DNA from: Chitinophaga sp. LS1
GTDB lineage: Bacteria > Bacteroidota > Bacteroidia > Chitinophagales > Chitinophagaceae
Direction of reading: 5' to 3'
Assembly (NCBI RefSeq): GCF_034274695.1
Contig: NZ_CP128362.1
Span: 8,372,501-8,436,500 of the forward strand
Length of the DNA: 64,000 bases
Part shown: piece after piece, positions 52,704-62,310 of the stretch
How the letters are laid out: every line of letters starts with the position of its first letter
Numbering within the stretch: position 1 is the stretch's first letter
The notes under the pieces: generated by a model
Databases searched by the model: none
Told to the model about the DNA's origin: nothing
Seen by the model: only the letters and a program-made list of their open reading frames with translations
Position numbers and translations under genes: made by a program

Positions 52704-54563
52704 TTATTTCTTGATGATATACCAGTTAGTACCGTCAGTTTGTACGGTAATGAATGTCCAGTCGTTGTAAATAACATAGCTGGAGCCACCTTCGATACTG
52801 TTAGCTCCTGGCATGATAGTAACTGCTTTGTCGATATCACCACCAATCTTCTTGATAGTGTAGATACGACCTACGATAGTAGCAGCAGGCGCAGGCAGCG
52901 TAATAGTGAAAGCACCCGCACTGGCATCTGCCAGGATGGTGTTGTCACTACCTGTTACAGTGTAAGTAGCAGTAACAGGCTTGATAGCCATTGATACGGA
53001 ACCATTTACTGTCAGTGTAGAGTTAGCAACAGTATTCTGACCGATTGCTACGCTATCAGTGTAAGATTTGCTACCAGCGAAAGACTGTCTGCCTGTAGAA
53101 ACCACACCTCGTTGAACTGCAGTGTGACTAGCATCAACGGCACTTGCATCAGGCAGGTTGAAAGTAACTGTCTTGGCAGTACCGTCAGCTACGATATTGA
53201 AGTCTGTACCAGCAACATCTGATTTCAGTTCTACATCACTACCAGCGGTAGAAGTAGCACCGGTTTTGATCAGTGTGATGGCATTTGCGATAGCGTCGAA
53301 GGAGAAGGATTTTGCTTCAACTGCTTTAGTAGTGGCATTTTGTACCAATACATTCAGTGAATTAGTCTCAGTGTTTGCAGCAACAGTGTTCATCGTTACA
53401 GTACCACCTAATGTAGTAGTACCACCTACAGATGCATTACCGGAGGTCAATGTTAAGTTGCCGGTAGTCACAGCTACGTTACCGCTGGTTACGTCTACAC
53501 CATTATTCAGCGTAGCTTTACCAGTTACATCCAGTGTATTACCCAGGGTAGTCGCACCAGTTACACCCAAAGTGTTGCCCAGAGTAGTCGCACCGGTTAC
53601 ACCTAAAGTGCTGTTCAGGGTAGTTGCACCATTTACAGTGACAGTACCAGTGAAGGTTTTAGCACCTGCAAAAGACTGCGCGCCTGTGGTCACGATACCA
53701 TTTCTGTCAGTAGATGCTTCGATCAGAGATAGTTCGTATTGTTTGTTGGTAGAATTATAAGTGATCATGGCACCTTTGGTAGCATCAAAAGTAGTAGCTG
53801 CTGCAGTGATCAGATTCGCTACAGTAAGGCTGTTACCAGCTGCCAGGTTGTTCAGGGTAGTCCAGTCTGCCAGGGTCATGAAACCATAAGACTTAGTGGA
53901 GGTACCATCCATGATAGGCGCATTGATAGTCACCTGGCCATCGGTTGCCTGGGTGGTGTTCATAGTAAGAACAGATGCATCAACATTTGTCAGCAGACTT
54001 TTGAAAGCATAAGCTGGCAAAGATTTTTTCACGATTGTACCATCTGCCTGAATGATCAATACATCCAGTGCAGCATCGGTAGTAGTAGCGGCAACCTGTT
54101 TCAATTGTACATTACCGTTGGTTTGTACACTGATTGCTTCAGTTGCATTTGCACGGATGGAGAGCGGCTGTGCATCGGAAGTTCCGAGGTAGTTAGTAGT
54201 TGGATTGGTACCTGCGTTACCAGTCAGACCCCAGTTTGCAAGTGCATCAGCGGCGCTGGCGATTTTCACCCATGCACCTGCTTTACGCATATACACACCG
54301 TTATCAGCTGCAACAGTGCTGTTCAGGTATACGATCATACCGTCTACAGCATCAGAACCGATCGCTGTATTGATGGTAGTAAAATCGCTCAGCCTTGGCA
54401 GTAACAGACCTTGTTTGGTACTGCTAAGCTCCAGGATCGCAGACTTGGTAATCTGTGAAGGATTATCACCAATTTTCATCTGTGCGTTTGCCGCAGTAGC
54501 TGCCAGGGTGATACCACCAGCCAATAAGAGTTTGCGTGAAACGTTGTGTAAAACTGTTTTCAT
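52704..54563 (-). CDS. Exported repeat protein C (paralog of A and B)
   Basis: 619 residues, first gene of the operon. N-terminal signal region (KLLLAGGITLAATAANA). Shared module MKIGDNPSQITKSAILELSS, GLLLPRLSDFTTINTAIGSD and DGMIVYLNS. Middle part: a perfect 12-residue repeat series VTGATTLGNTLG (about 305-350) followed by diverged copies (VTGKATLNNGVDVTSGNVAV), suggesting a beta-solenoid stalk. C-terminal module: ATYTVTGSDNTILADASAGA, GRIYTIKKIGGD, TDGTNWYIIKK. Very strong Thr/Ala/Asn bias. Secreted, function unknown; adhesion or matrix fibre is the best guess. Confidence 0.75.
   Translation of the reverse strand: MKTVLHNVSRKLLLAGGITLAATAANAQMKIGDNPSQITKSAILELSSTKQGLLLPRLSDFTTINTAIGSDAVDGMIVYLNSTVAADNGVYMRKAGAWVKIASAADALANWGLTGNAGTNPTTNYLGTSDAQPLSIRANATEAISVQTNGNVQLKQVAATTTDAALDVLIIQADGTIVKKSLPAYAFKSLLTNVDASVLTMNTTQATDGQVTINAPIMDGTSTKSYGFMTLADWTTLNNLAAGNSLTVANLITAAATTFDATKGAMITYNSTNKQYELSLIEASTDRNGIVTTGAQSFAGAKTFTGTVTVNGATTLNSTLGVTGATTLGNTLGVTGATTLGNTLDVTGKATLNNGVDVTSGNVAVTTGNLTLTSGNASVGGTTTLGGTVTMNTVAANTETNSLNVLVQNATTKAVEAKSFSFDAIANAITLIKTGATSTAGSDVELKSDVAGTDFNIVADGTAKTVTFNLPDASAVDASHTAVQRGVVSTGRQSFAGSKSYTDSVAIGQNTVANSTLTVNGSVSMAIKPVTATYTVTGSDNTILADASAGAFTITLPAPAATIVGRIYTIKKIGGDIDKAVTIMPGANSIEGGSSYVIYNDWTFITVQTDGTNWYIIKK
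53519..53640. repeat. 36-bp tandem repeat inside repeat protein C
   Basis: About 3.3 copies of a 36-bp unit (plus-strand GCACC(A/G)GTTACACC(C/T)AAAG...), each encoding VTGATTLGNTLG on the minus strand. The copies differ at a few positions only, so the expansion is fairly recent. Confidence 0.8.
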
Positions 54564-55411
54564 ATTAGTATAGGGATAGATAGATTTTAAATTTTTTATT
54601 TATCCGTTTTCCTTTTTATTAAATAATGTGTGTGTGTGTACCTGGCATACCACTGTACTGTTGCACAGATTGGAACTCTGCAAGGCATATGTTAAGGCTT
54701 TCAAATAAAAAACGGTTAAAAGAGGCAAAATGTAATGTCCACTGTCTTTGTGCTGTTCACGAACCTGAATGAATAGAAAAGTCTCTACGATTCCTATAGC
54801 GCAAATATCTAATATTAGTAATATTATTAAAATGACATGAACGTATCATTTTAATTTTAAATAGGTATCATATAAACAATTGATTATCATTATTAAAAAT
54901 GAACATGTAAATATATCTTGCAAAAACCAGCACATGGAAGAGCCCGAATGGGGGGAAATGGGGGCAACTAGTGGGAAGATTATAACACCTACGTGTTATA
55001 CTAATTCAGTTTTTAGTTCATTTTAGCTATTTTTAAGGCTATTTTAAGGCAAAATAATATCAATATCCGATTCGGCATACCACTTTTGTAGAAATGCAAC
55101 TACAGGATAATTCATAAAAAAAGCGGGGGTATTATTAAAAAGATATTCACTTTTTATTTTCGGGGTGGATGGCCTTTTTTTCCCAGGTTCTCTGGATTAG
55201 GATAGTATTCGCCATTTTGGTAGCTACATTTCACTGGATGAGGAGGCGAACAGCGAACAATATGTGGGAAAAGGCGGTTTTACGGCGAATATGGTCCATT
55301 AATTTGTTAAGGCGACTAATTATTAATTATTCCACCACAGCAGCATGAAAATAAGAAGGGATGTATAATAAGTAACAGGAAGGCCATAAGAATTTCATGT
55401 ACGAAAATTCT
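54564..55411. other. Gene-free AT-rich spacer upstream of the repeat-protein operon
   Basis: No plausible ORF. It contains a perfect dyad TATAACAC-CTAC-GTGTTATA (54981-55000), which could be an operator or small hairpin, a (GT)n run near 54633, and a direct repeat CTATTTT(T)AAGG around 55030. The operon promoter should be here on the minus strand, but I find no TAnnTTTG match close to the ATG at 54563. Confidence 0.55.
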
Positions 55412-55705
55412 CTAGATTGCACAGTCGAAATGGTTGATCGTATCTACTGCCCATCTGAGCGCAAGGTCTTCATCTTCATCCAATATATATTGCTTTGCCA
55501 CAAGGTCTTTCTCTCTATACGATGGATCTTCGGTTCTATTCTTCAGTTGATTGCTCCTTTCTTCATCTTCTTCTATCTCTTCTTCACCGGGTCTTTCGTT
55601 TACCTCCCGGGTGCTGGTATCAACAGCTACCCGATCTCCCGGTAAAATAAGGGCTGTATCATTTACAGTCGCAGTGGTAGTGTTTTTTTTCTCCCGGGAT
55701 GGCAT
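55412..55705 (-). CDS. Small acidic protein, unknown
   Basis: 97 codons. The first half is low-complexity (REKKNTTTATVNDTALILPG), the middle strongly acidic (ERPGEEEIEEDEERSNQLKN), the end more structured-looking (KQYILDEDEDLALRWAVDTI). No signal peptide, TM or Cys cluster. It follows the clpC terminator on the same strand. Frames on the other strand over this segment look like shadows (hydrophobic with Pro/Ser runs). It may be a real small gene; family unknown. Confidence 0.45.
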   Translation of the reverse strand: MPSREKKNTTTATVNDTALILPGDRVAVDTSTREVNERPGEEEIEEDEERSNQLKNRTEDPSYREKDLVAKQYILDEDEDLALRWAVDTINHFDCAI

Positions 55706-55833
55706 GCCATCATCCCCAAAAAACCTGATAAAAAAACTAGTTTCCTCATTTCACAAACATATGTTAAAATATAAAATTAGTCCTTTTATTCACACAAAAG
55801 GGGTAGAAAATCACCCATATACGCATAAAAAAA

Positions 55834-55856
55834 CTCCCGGGAAATAATCCCGGGAG
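55834..55856 (-). terminator. Terminator after clpC
   Basis: CTCCCGGGA (55834-55842), loop AATAA, TCCCGGGAG (55848-55856), followed on the minus strand by a seven-T run. Confidence 0.8.
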
Positions 55857-55896
55857 CCTTTATTGGAAAACATTTCTATCAACTATGGCTTTGTAA

Positions 55897-58428
55897 TTAA
55901 GCCTCTGATTTTTCAGATTTGATATTTCTTGAGTTCTTTAAAGTAAAGATCAGTTTCTGATTTTCCTTATCAAGATCAGCAATCAATACATCTCCGTTGT
56001 GAATATTCATATTCAGGATCTCTTCTGCTAAAGGATCTTCCAGGTATTTCTGGATCGCCCTGTGTAGCGGACGGGCACCAAACTGTTGGTCGTAGCCTTT
56101 TTCCGCCAGGAATCCTTTCGCTTCTTCCGTCAGTTCCAGGCTAAAGCCAAGGTTTTCCAGACGTTTCAGCACACTCTGCATAGTAATATCTATGATTGTA
56201 TAGATATGCTCTTTGCTCAGTGAATTGAATATGATCACATCATCAATACGGTTGAGGAACTCAGGAGAGAAGGTACGTTTCAGTGCTTTTTCAATTACTG
56301 ATTTTGTATTCTCTTCTTCGCTGTTGGATTTCGCATTTGTAGAGAAACCTACACCTGCTCCGAAATCTTTCAGCTGACGAACCCCAATGTTGGAGGTCAT
56401 AATGATCAATGTATTCTTGAAGTCTACCTTACGGCCAAGGCCATCGGTGAGGATACCATCGTCCAGCACCTGCAGCAGGATATTGTAAATATCCGGATGT
56501 GCCTTTTCGATTTCGTCCAGCAGGATTACAGAGTATGGTTTACGGCGAACTTTTTCAGTCAGCTGACCACCTTCTTCATAACCTACATATCCCGGAGGCG
56601 CACCAATCAGGCGGCTTACAGAGAATTTCTCCATGTATTCACTCATATCTATACGGATCAGAGAATCTTCTGAATCGAACATATAGCGTGCGAGTGACTT
56701 AGCCAGCTCAGTTTTACCAACCCCTGTAGGACCGAGGAAGATGAAAGTACCAATTGGTTTCTTTGGATCTTTCAGACCTACGCGGTTACGCTGAATAGCT
56801 TTTGTTACTTTGGAAATGGCTTCGTCCTGACCAACTACTGCACCTTTCAGGTCTTCACCCATCCGACGCAGTTTTTCAGTTTCGGCCTGTACCATACGTT
56901 TAACAGGGATACCTGTCATCATGCTCACCACTTCGGCGATCGCTTCTTCATCGATTGGGTAGCGTTTGTGTTTCACTTCTTCTTCCCAAACGGCTTTCGC
57001 TTTCTCAAGGTCCTCGCCTAGTTTCTTTTCCGTATCGCGTAGTGCTGCTGCTTCTTCAAAGCGTTGACTCTTCACGACTTTATTCTTTTCCTGCTTGATA
57101 TCTTCGATCTGTTTTTCCAGATCCAGGATGTTCTGCGGAACGTTGATGTTCTTGAGGTGTACACGGGCGCCTACTTCATCCAGTACATCGATCGCCTTAT
57201 CTGGCAATAAACGGTCTGTCATGTAGCGATCGCTCAGTTTTACGCACGCCTGAATTGCATCATCAGAATAGCTTACGTTGTGATACTCTTCATATCTTGG
57301 TTTGATATTGTTGAGGATCTGTATTGTTTCCTCCACGGTTGGAGGGTCTACCATTACTTTCTGGAAACGGCGGTCGAGTGCACCATCTTTCTCGATGTAC
57401 ATGCGATACTCATCCAGGGTGGATGCACCGATGCACTGGAGTTCTCCACGGGCGAGGGCTGGTTTGAAGATATTGGAAGCATCCAGGGAACCTGAAGCAC
57501 CACCTGCACCAACGATCGTGTGAATTTCATCAATGAACAGGATCACATCTCTGTTTTTCTCCAGTTCATTCATGATGGCTTTCATCCTTTCTTCAAACTG
57601 GCCACGGTATTTTGTACCGGCTACCAGTGCGGCGAGATCGAGGCTTACAACACGTTTGTCAAACAATACGCGTGATACCTTACGCTGCACGATGCGCAGT
57701 GCCAGGCCCTCTACGATAGCGGTTTTACCCACTCCCGGTTCACCGATCAGGATCGGATTATTCTTTTTACGGCGGGATAATATCTGCGATACACGCTCAA
57801 TTTCCGCTTCGCGACCTACAATCGGGTCAAGGCTGCCACTCTCGGCCAGCTTGGTAATATCCCGGCCGAAATTATCCAGCACAGGCGTTTTAGACTTCGT
57901 ATTTGTCTGTTTGGCCTTAGAGGCAAAACTCTTGCGTTCATCTTCAAATTCTTCCTCTCCTGGATCGTCAAATTCTGCTTTAGGGTCAGAAGACTTTACG
58001 AAGCCCAGCTCGTTTTTAAAAGTGTCGTAATCCACGTCAAACTGTTGTAAGATTTGTGTACAAACGTTTTCTTTATTCTTGAGGATAGAAAGCATTAAGT
58101 GTTCCGTTTCTACGGTAGGACTTTTCAGTGCCTTTGCTTCTAGCACCGTAACACGGATTACTTTCTCTGCCTGCCTTGTAAGCGGGAGGCTATTGATATT
58201 GGCTATATTCTTTCCTGTCTTGTCTTTTACGGCCAATTCAACCTCCTTACGTAGTTCATAAAGGTCTACATTCAAGGCCTGCAGAATTTTAACAGCTGTC
58301 CCTTCCCCCTCTCGGATAATGCCAAGCAGCAGGTGTTCTGTGCCGATGAAATCATTCCCCAAGCGTAGAGCTTCCTCTCTGCTAAACGAAATGATCTCCT
58401 TTACTTGCGGTGAAAAATTCTGGTCCAT
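55897..58428 (-). CDS. clpC: ATP-dependent Clp protease ATPase subunit ClpC
   Basis: 843 residues, full length. Two N-terminal Clp_N repeats ([40 protein letters not shown]), a disordered linker, AAA module 1 with Walker [14 protein letters not shown] and Walker [16 protein letters not shown], a UVR-type coiled coil ([20 protein letters not shown]), AAA module 2 with [15 protein letters not shown], then the ClpP-loop region and C-terminal D2-small domain ([20 protein letters not shown]). It unfolds proteins for ClpP or acts as a disaggregase with adaptor proteins. Monocistronic here, divergent from the STAS gene. Confidence 0.97.
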   Translation of the reverse strand: MDQNFSPQVKEIISFSREEALRLGNDFIGTEHLLLGIIREGEGTAVKILQALNVDLYELRKEVELAVKDKTGKNIANINSLPLTRQAEKVIRVTVLEAKALKSPTVETEHLMLSILKNKENVCTQILQQFDVDYDTFKNELGFVKSSDPKAEFDDPGEEEFEDERKSFASKAKQTNTKSKTPVLDNFGRDITKLAESGSLDPIVGREAEIERVSQILSRRKKNNPILIGEPGVGKTAIVEGLALRIVQRKVSRVLFDKRVVSLDLAALVAGTKYRGQFEERMKAIMNELEKNRDVILFIDEIHTIVGAGGASGSLDASNIFKPALARGELQCIGASTLDEYRMYIEKDGALDRRFQKVMVDPPTVEETIQILNNIKPRYEEYHNVSYSDDAIQACVKLSDRYMTDRLLPDKAIDVLDEVGARVHLKNINVPQNILDLEKQIEDIKQEKNKVVKSQRFEEAAALRDTEKKLGEDLEKAKAVWEEEVKHKRYPIDEEAIAEVVSMMTGIPVKRMVQAETEKLRRMGEDLKGAVVGQDEAISKVTKAIQRNRVGLKDPKKPIGTFIFLGPTGVGKTELAKSLARYMFDSEDSLIRIDMSEYMEKFSVSRLIGAPPGYVGYEEGGQLTEKVRRKPYSVILLDEIEKAHPDIYNILLQVLDDGILTDGLGRKVDFKNTLIIMTSNIGVRQLKDFGAGVGFSTNAKSNSEEENTKSVIEKALKRTFSPEFLNRIDDVIIFNSLSKEHIYTIIDITMQSVLKRLENLGFSLELTEEAKGFLAEKGYDQQFGARPLHRAIQKYLEDPLAEEILNMNIHNGDVLIADLDKENQKLIFTLKNSRNIKSEKSEA

Positions 58429-58624
58429 TGTGAGAATATTAAATTATTAAAACCCTTACCGGGACTTGCTTATACAATATTAGCAAATAATTTTGATTTA
58501 CCTTTACCCTAACACTTTAATAGTATAAAGATCATTGAGAAGGGCAGAGCAGTAAGAAGAAGGCTGTTATTGGGCAGGATTCCGATTACTATTTACTAAA
58601 CTTATAAAACAAAAATCTTACCGA

Positions 58625-58999
58625 ATGGAATTCAAAATTGATACCAAAGAAAAAATTCTTATTATACAACCGCAAATAAGTTTGCTGGATGCTAATTTGG
58701 CAGACGCTTTTGTAAAAGAAGTATCAGATCTACCAGGTTTGGAAGGCCGCAATCTTATACTGGATATGGCATTGGTGTCAAATATGGAGGAAGCTGGGTT
58801 GAAAGCCATTTTAACAGTCTACTACCAGCAGTATGACAGCGGTCTGTCCTGCGCCCTCACCGGACTAAACAGTAGTCTTTTAGCACAAATTAAAGCTGCC
58901 GATGAAAATGTTGTAAACCTTGCCCCTACTATGTTAGAAGCCATCGACCTCGTCATGATGGAAGACCTGGAAAGGGAATTATTGGGTGAAGATGAATAA
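58625..58999 (+). CDS. STAS-domain protein (anti-sigma-factor antagonist-like)
   Basis: 124 residues, a single STAS domain: FKIDTKEKILIIQPQISLLD, LEGRNLILDMALVSNMEEAG and LSCALTGLNSSLLAQIKA. In SpoIIAA-type antagonists the segment is (M)DSSG, with the first Ser phosphorylated by the anti-sigma kinase. Here it is M54-E55-E56-A57-G58, so the phospho-site is Glu. Normal phospho-switching is therefore ruled out; the protein would be locked in a charged, phosphomimic-like state. No kinase or sigma factor is adjacent. It is followed closely by rnz (101 bp). Confidence 0.85.
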   Translation: MEFKIDTKEKILIIQPQISLLDANLADAFVKEVSDLPGLEGRNLILDMALVSNMEEAGLKAILTVYYQQYDSGLSCALTGLNSSLLAQIKAADENVVNLAPTMLEAIDLVMMEDLERELLGEDE

Positions 59000-59099
59000 T
59001 TTTTTGTGTGCCGCCCTCAGTGCACGCATATAGTTCCGGAATGTGGAAAATGGTTCCATATTCCGGAATTTTTCATTTTATAAATACGTATTTTCGGGC

Positions 59100-60008
59100 A
59101 TGTTTGCGGTAACCATACTAGGTAATAATTCGGCTCTTCCCACGTTAGACAGGCATCCAACGGCACAGGTAGTCACATGTAACGATATTTTGCTACTCGT
59201 AGACTGTGGCGAAGGCACACAAGTGCAGATTGCACGCTATAAAATCCGGCGTAGCCGGCTCAAGTACATCTTTATCAGTCACTTACACGGCGATCACTAT
59301 TTTGGTCTCATTGGCCTCATCAATACCCTGAGTCTGCTGGGACGCCAGGATCCACTTTACCTATTCGGCCCTCCTGAATTGGAACAAATCCTCAAACTCC
59401 AGATGGAGTGTGCGGCTACGACTTTGCAGTTTCAAATGCATTTCACCCCCTTAACAGAAGAAAATCAAGGCGTTATCGTAAACGATAAGGACCTGCAGGT
59501 AAGCTATTTTGCGACCAGGCACCGGATTCCCTGCTATGGTTTTGTGTTTGATATGCAAAAACGGAAACGGCGGATTATACCCGAACAGGCAAGGGCATAT
59601 GAAATTCCTGCAGCCTTTTTCTCTCAGTTGGCCGAAGGAGCTGATTATCAGCGAAAAGATGGCTTGCTGGTAAAAAATGACTGGGTCACCCTCCCTCCTG
59701 CCCCGGGCAAAAAGTACGTCTATTGTGCAGATACAAAGTATACGGAGGAATTATTGCCATATATCTATCAGGCAGATCTCGTGTATCACGAAACTACTTA
59801 TTTACATAACCTGGCAGAAAGAGCGATAGAAAGATATCACAGCACAAGTGTGCAGGCAGCGACATTAGCGGCGAAAGGTGAGGCTAAAAGATTGATTATC
59901 GGGCATTTTTCATCTAAGTATACAGAATTGACTCCTTTTCTGGAGGAATGTAAACCAGTGTTTCCGAATACAGATCTGTCGCTGGAAGGGGCTACATACA
60001 TTATTTAG
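59100..60008 (+). CDS. rnz: Ribonuclease Z
   Basis: 302 residues from the ATG at 59100; codons back to a GTG at 59043 are open but unlikely to be used. Metallo-beta-lactamase fold of the tRNA 3'-processing endonuclease: H61-L-H63-G-D65-H66 in FISHLHGDHYFGL, the exosite arm GFVFDMQKRKRRIIPEQ, YCADTKYTEELLPYI, VYHETTYL, HSTSVQAATLA and IGHFSSKY. It removes the 3' trailer of tRNA precursors that lack an encoded CCA; the tRNA-Asp in this window is one. Confidence 0.96.
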   Translation: MFAVTILGNNSALPTLDRHPTAQVVTCNDILLLVDCGEGTQVQIARYKIRRSRLKYIFISHLHGDHYFGLIGLINTLSLLGRQDPLYLFGPPELEQILKLQMECAATTLQFQMHFTPLTEENQGVIVNDKDLQVSYFATRHRIPCYGFVFDMQKRKRRIIPEQARAYEIPAAFFSQLAEGADYQRKDGLLVKNDWVTLPPAPGKKYVYCADTKYTEELLPYIYQADLVYHETTYLHNLAERAIERYHSTSVQAATLAAKGEAKRLIIGHFSSKYTELTPFLEECKPVFPNTDLSLEGATYII

Positions 60009-60064
60009 AAAATTCCTGGTGGCGCTGAAAAGGCCCGCTACAAATTATATCCAGTTATATCCAG

Positions 60065-60098
60065 AAAAAAAGCTTTTGCCTGAGGCAAAAGCTTTTTT
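60065..60098. terminator. Bidirectional terminator between rnz and dapA
   Basis: AAAAAAAGCTTTTGCC (60065-60080), loop TGA, GGCAAAAGCTTTTTT (60084-60098). A- and T-tracts on both sides serve the two convergent genes. Confidence 0.85.
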
Positions 60099-60107
60099 CT
60101 TTATTTT

Positions 60108-60986
60108 TTATTTGAATGTCTTTGCAAAAGCAGCAATTCTCGCCTGCAATCCATCGCTTACACGTATTACCGGCAAACGGAACACATTTTCAATCAAACC
60201 ACCCTCATGTAAAAACGCTTTCACGCCCGCAGGGTTGTTTTCTTCAAACATGAGATCAAAGGCTTCCTGCAATTTATAATGCAACGTTCTTGCTGTAGGG
60301 AAATCGTTCCGGAGGGCAGCACGTACCATATCAGCGGTATCTTTTGCAAAATAATTGGCTGCTACAGAGATCAAACCGTCCATACCAGTTGCGATCTGTG
60401 GCATAGCCAGGGCATCATCCCCGCTCATCACGATGAAATCTTTCGGTTTGTCCCGGATAATCTGCATACACTGTACCATATCACCGCTGGCTTCCTTCAT
60501 GGCCACGATGTTTTCCACCTCATGTGCCAGGCGCAGGGTGGTCTGAGCGGTCATATTACGGCCGGTACGACCAGGTACATTGTAGAGAATAACTGGCTTT
60601 GGCGCAGCTGCCGCTACGGCCTTATAGTGCTGGAAGATACCTTCCTGACTTGGTTTGCTGTAATAAGGAGCTACGCTGAGTATGGCAAGGGCTTCATCGA
60701 GCGGACAGGTTTCGAGACGCTTGACTACATCACGGGTGTTATAGTCTCCAATACCCACCACCACAGGTACGCGCTTCGCTACTTTTTCGAAGGTGAACTT
60801 CATAATGTCCAACTTCTCTTCTGCACTCAGTGTAGGTGTTTCACCGGTTGTCCCCAGGGATACTACATAGTCAACCCCGCCGGCAATCACATGATCGATG
60901 ACTCTCTCTAAAGCATTCCAGTCGATGCTTTCGTCTTTTTTAAAGGGCGTAACCAGCGCAACGCCGGTGCCTCTTAATTGTTCCAT
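60108..60986 (-). CDS. dapA: 4-hydroxy-tetrahydrodipicolinate synthase
   Basis: Condenses pyruvate with aspartate semialdehyde (lysine/diaminopimelate pathway). 292 residues from the ATG at 60986; the frame runs to 61037, but that extension carries the probable promoter spacer. Schiff-base Lys164 in VAMKEASGDMVQ, Y135 in LYNVPGRTGRNM, GTTGE phosphate-like loop at 45-49 in SLGTTGETPTLS, and SGDDALAMP. All catalytic residues present. Confidence 0.97.
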   Translation of the reverse strand: MEQLRGTGVALVTPFKKDESIDWNALERVIDHVIAGGVDYVVSLGTTGETPTLSAEEKLDIMKFTFEKVAKRVPVVVGIGDYNTRDVVKRLETCPLDEALAILSVAPYYSKPSQEGIFQHYKAVAAAAPKPVILYNVPGRTGRNMTAQTTLRLAHEVENIVAMKEASGDMVQCMQIIRDKPKDFIVMSGDDALAMPQIATGMDGLISVAANYFAKDTADMVRAALRNDFPTARTLHYKLQEAFDLMFEENNPAGVKAFLHEGGLIENVFRLPVIRVSDGLQARIAAFAKTFK

Positions 60987-61069
60987 ATTACGTAAAAATT
61001 CCGGATAAGAAATTCCAAATTGCCCTCTCTGGATCACCCTTCAAGAGGTGAAAATCCTGAAAGGAGGTG

Positions 61070-61102
61070 CAAAGATGACAATTTGAAATGGTTTATATCA
61101 AA
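61070..61102 (-). promoter_or_regulatory. Candidate promoter of dapA
   Basis: Minus-strand TTTG (61099-61102), 21-bp spacer, CATCTTTG (61070-61077), one mismatch from TAnnTTTG, upstream of the ATG at 60986. Confidence 0.4.
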
Positions 61103-61108
61103 TTATTT

Positions 61109-62062
61109 TTAGTGTTCGTCAAAAAAGCCCATGTTGCTGTACTTGTCAATACGCTGCTCGATTCTGGTGTCAGCATCGAACTTCTTCAGTTCGGCCAAAG
61201 TTTCTTTGATCTTTTGTTTCAGGATCACCGCCATTTCATCAGGGTTTACGTGCGCGCCACCCAGCGGTTCATTGATAACACCATCAACGAGACCAAAGTT
61301 CTTCATATGATCAGAGGTCAGTTTCAGCTCTTCGGCAGCTTTTTCCTTGAAGTTCCAGCTACGCCAGAGGATGGTAGAGCAGTTTTCAGGAGAAATTACG
61401 GTATACCAGCTGTTTTCCAGCATCAGCACACGATCTCCGATACCGATGCCAAGGGCACCACCGGAAGCACCTTCCCCGATAATGATACAGATAACTGGTA
61501 CACGCAGCTTCACCATTTCAAATATATTGCGGGCAATTGCCTCACCCTGACCACGTTCTTCGGCTTCCAGACCTGGGTAAGCACCCGGGGTATCTATGAG
61601 CGTTACGATAGGCTTGTTGAACTTTTCTGCCAGTTTCATGAGACGCAATGCCTTGCGATAGCCTTCAGGATTAGCCATACCAAAGTTGCGGATCTGGCGC
61701 ATTTTGGTATTTACCCCCTTCTGCTGACCGATAAACATCACTGTTTCGCCATCCAGGTTGGCGAAACCGCCTACCATCGCCTTATCGTCCTTTACATTCC
61801 TGTCGCCATGCAGCTCCACAAAGTTGGTACACATCTTCTCAATGTACGCCAGGGTATAGGGCCTATCCGGGTGCCTGCTAAGCAGTACCTTTTGGTAACT
61901 GGTCAGATGATCATAGATTTCCTGACGGGTATGAGCGATCTTAGACTCATATTCCACCACGGTAGCTGTCACGTCAACACCAGACTTGGCGCCATTCTCT
62001 TTCAGTTTTTCCAGCTGATCATACAAGTCCGCAATAGGTTTTTCGAATTCCAGGAATTGCAT
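61109..62062 (-). CDS. accA: Acetyl-CoA carboxylase carboxyltransferase subunit alpha
   Basis: 317 residues, normal length. N-terminal helical dimer part ([20 protein letters not shown]), then the crotonase-fold carboxyltransferase: [68 protein letters not shown] and [20 protein letters not shown]. It transfers CO2 from carboxybiotin to acetyl-CoA together with AccD (not in the window). A minus-strand TATCTTTA lies just upstream as a possible -7 box. Divergent from tRNA-Asp. Confidence 0.97.
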   Translation of the reverse strand: MQFLEFEKPIADLYDQLEKLKENGAKSGVDVTATVVEYESKIAHTRQEIYDHLTSYQKVLLSRHPDRPYTLAYIEKMCTNFVELHGDRNVKDDKAMVGGFANLDGETVMFIGQQKGVNTKMRQIRNFGMANPEGYRKALRLMKLAEKFNKPIVTLIDTPGAYPGLEAEERGQGEAIARNIFEMVKLRVPVICIIIGEGASGGALGIGIGDRVLMLENSWYTVISPENCSTILWRSWNFKEKAAEELKLTSDHMKNFGLVDGVINEPLGGAHVNPDEMAVILKQKIKETLAELKKFDADTRIEQRIDKYSNMGFFDEH

Positions 62063-62127
62063 ATTTATGTTATAAATTGGTTAAAGTACGGTGTAAAGAT
62101 AACGGCTTAAATATTTTTTAAAAAAGA

Positions 62128-62160
62128 TTTGCAAAATTGGTTGGTTTGTCGCTATCTTTG
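62128..62160 (+). promoter_or_regulatory. Promoter of tRNA-Asp
   Basis: TTTG (62128-62131), 21-bp spacer, TATCTTTG (62153-62160). Full consensus, 76 bp before the tRNA. Confidence 0.7.
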
Positions 62161-62236
62161 CAATCCCAAAACGGGAAACACAACAGTGTTAAACGAAGGG
62201 AAAAGGATCAGTTTCCTTCGAACTAAAAAGGGAGAA

Positions 62237-62310
62237 GGATCAGTAGTTCAGTTGGTTAGAATGCCGCCCTGTCACGGCGGAGGTCGCGGGTTCGAGTCCC
62301 GTCTGGTCCG
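62237..62310 (+). tRNA. tRNA-Asp (anticodon GTC)
   Basis: 74 nt. Acceptor stem GGATCAG/CTGGTCC (one T-G pair), anticodon stem CCGCC/GGCGG with loop CTGTCAC (anticodon GTC), T-arm CGGGTTCGAGTCCCG, discriminator G. CCA is not encoded (next bases CTAA), so processing needs RNase Z and a CCA-adding enzyme. A hairpin terminator follows. Confidence 0.97.

Noticed and set aside
53158..53760. 200-codon plus-strand frame rich in Val/Pro/Thr
   Set aside because: Shadow of the repeat protein C gene; its repeats mirror the 36-bp DNA repeat.
55397..55847. Two plus-strand frames of 82 and 98 codons
   Set aside because: Opposite the acidic ORF and partly across the clpC terminator; composition is shadow-like.
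60279..60911. 210-codon plus-strand frame
   Set aside because: Antisense shadow of dapA.
61088..62110. 340-codon plus-strand frame
   Set aside because: Antisense shadow of accA, whose motifs are fully intact.
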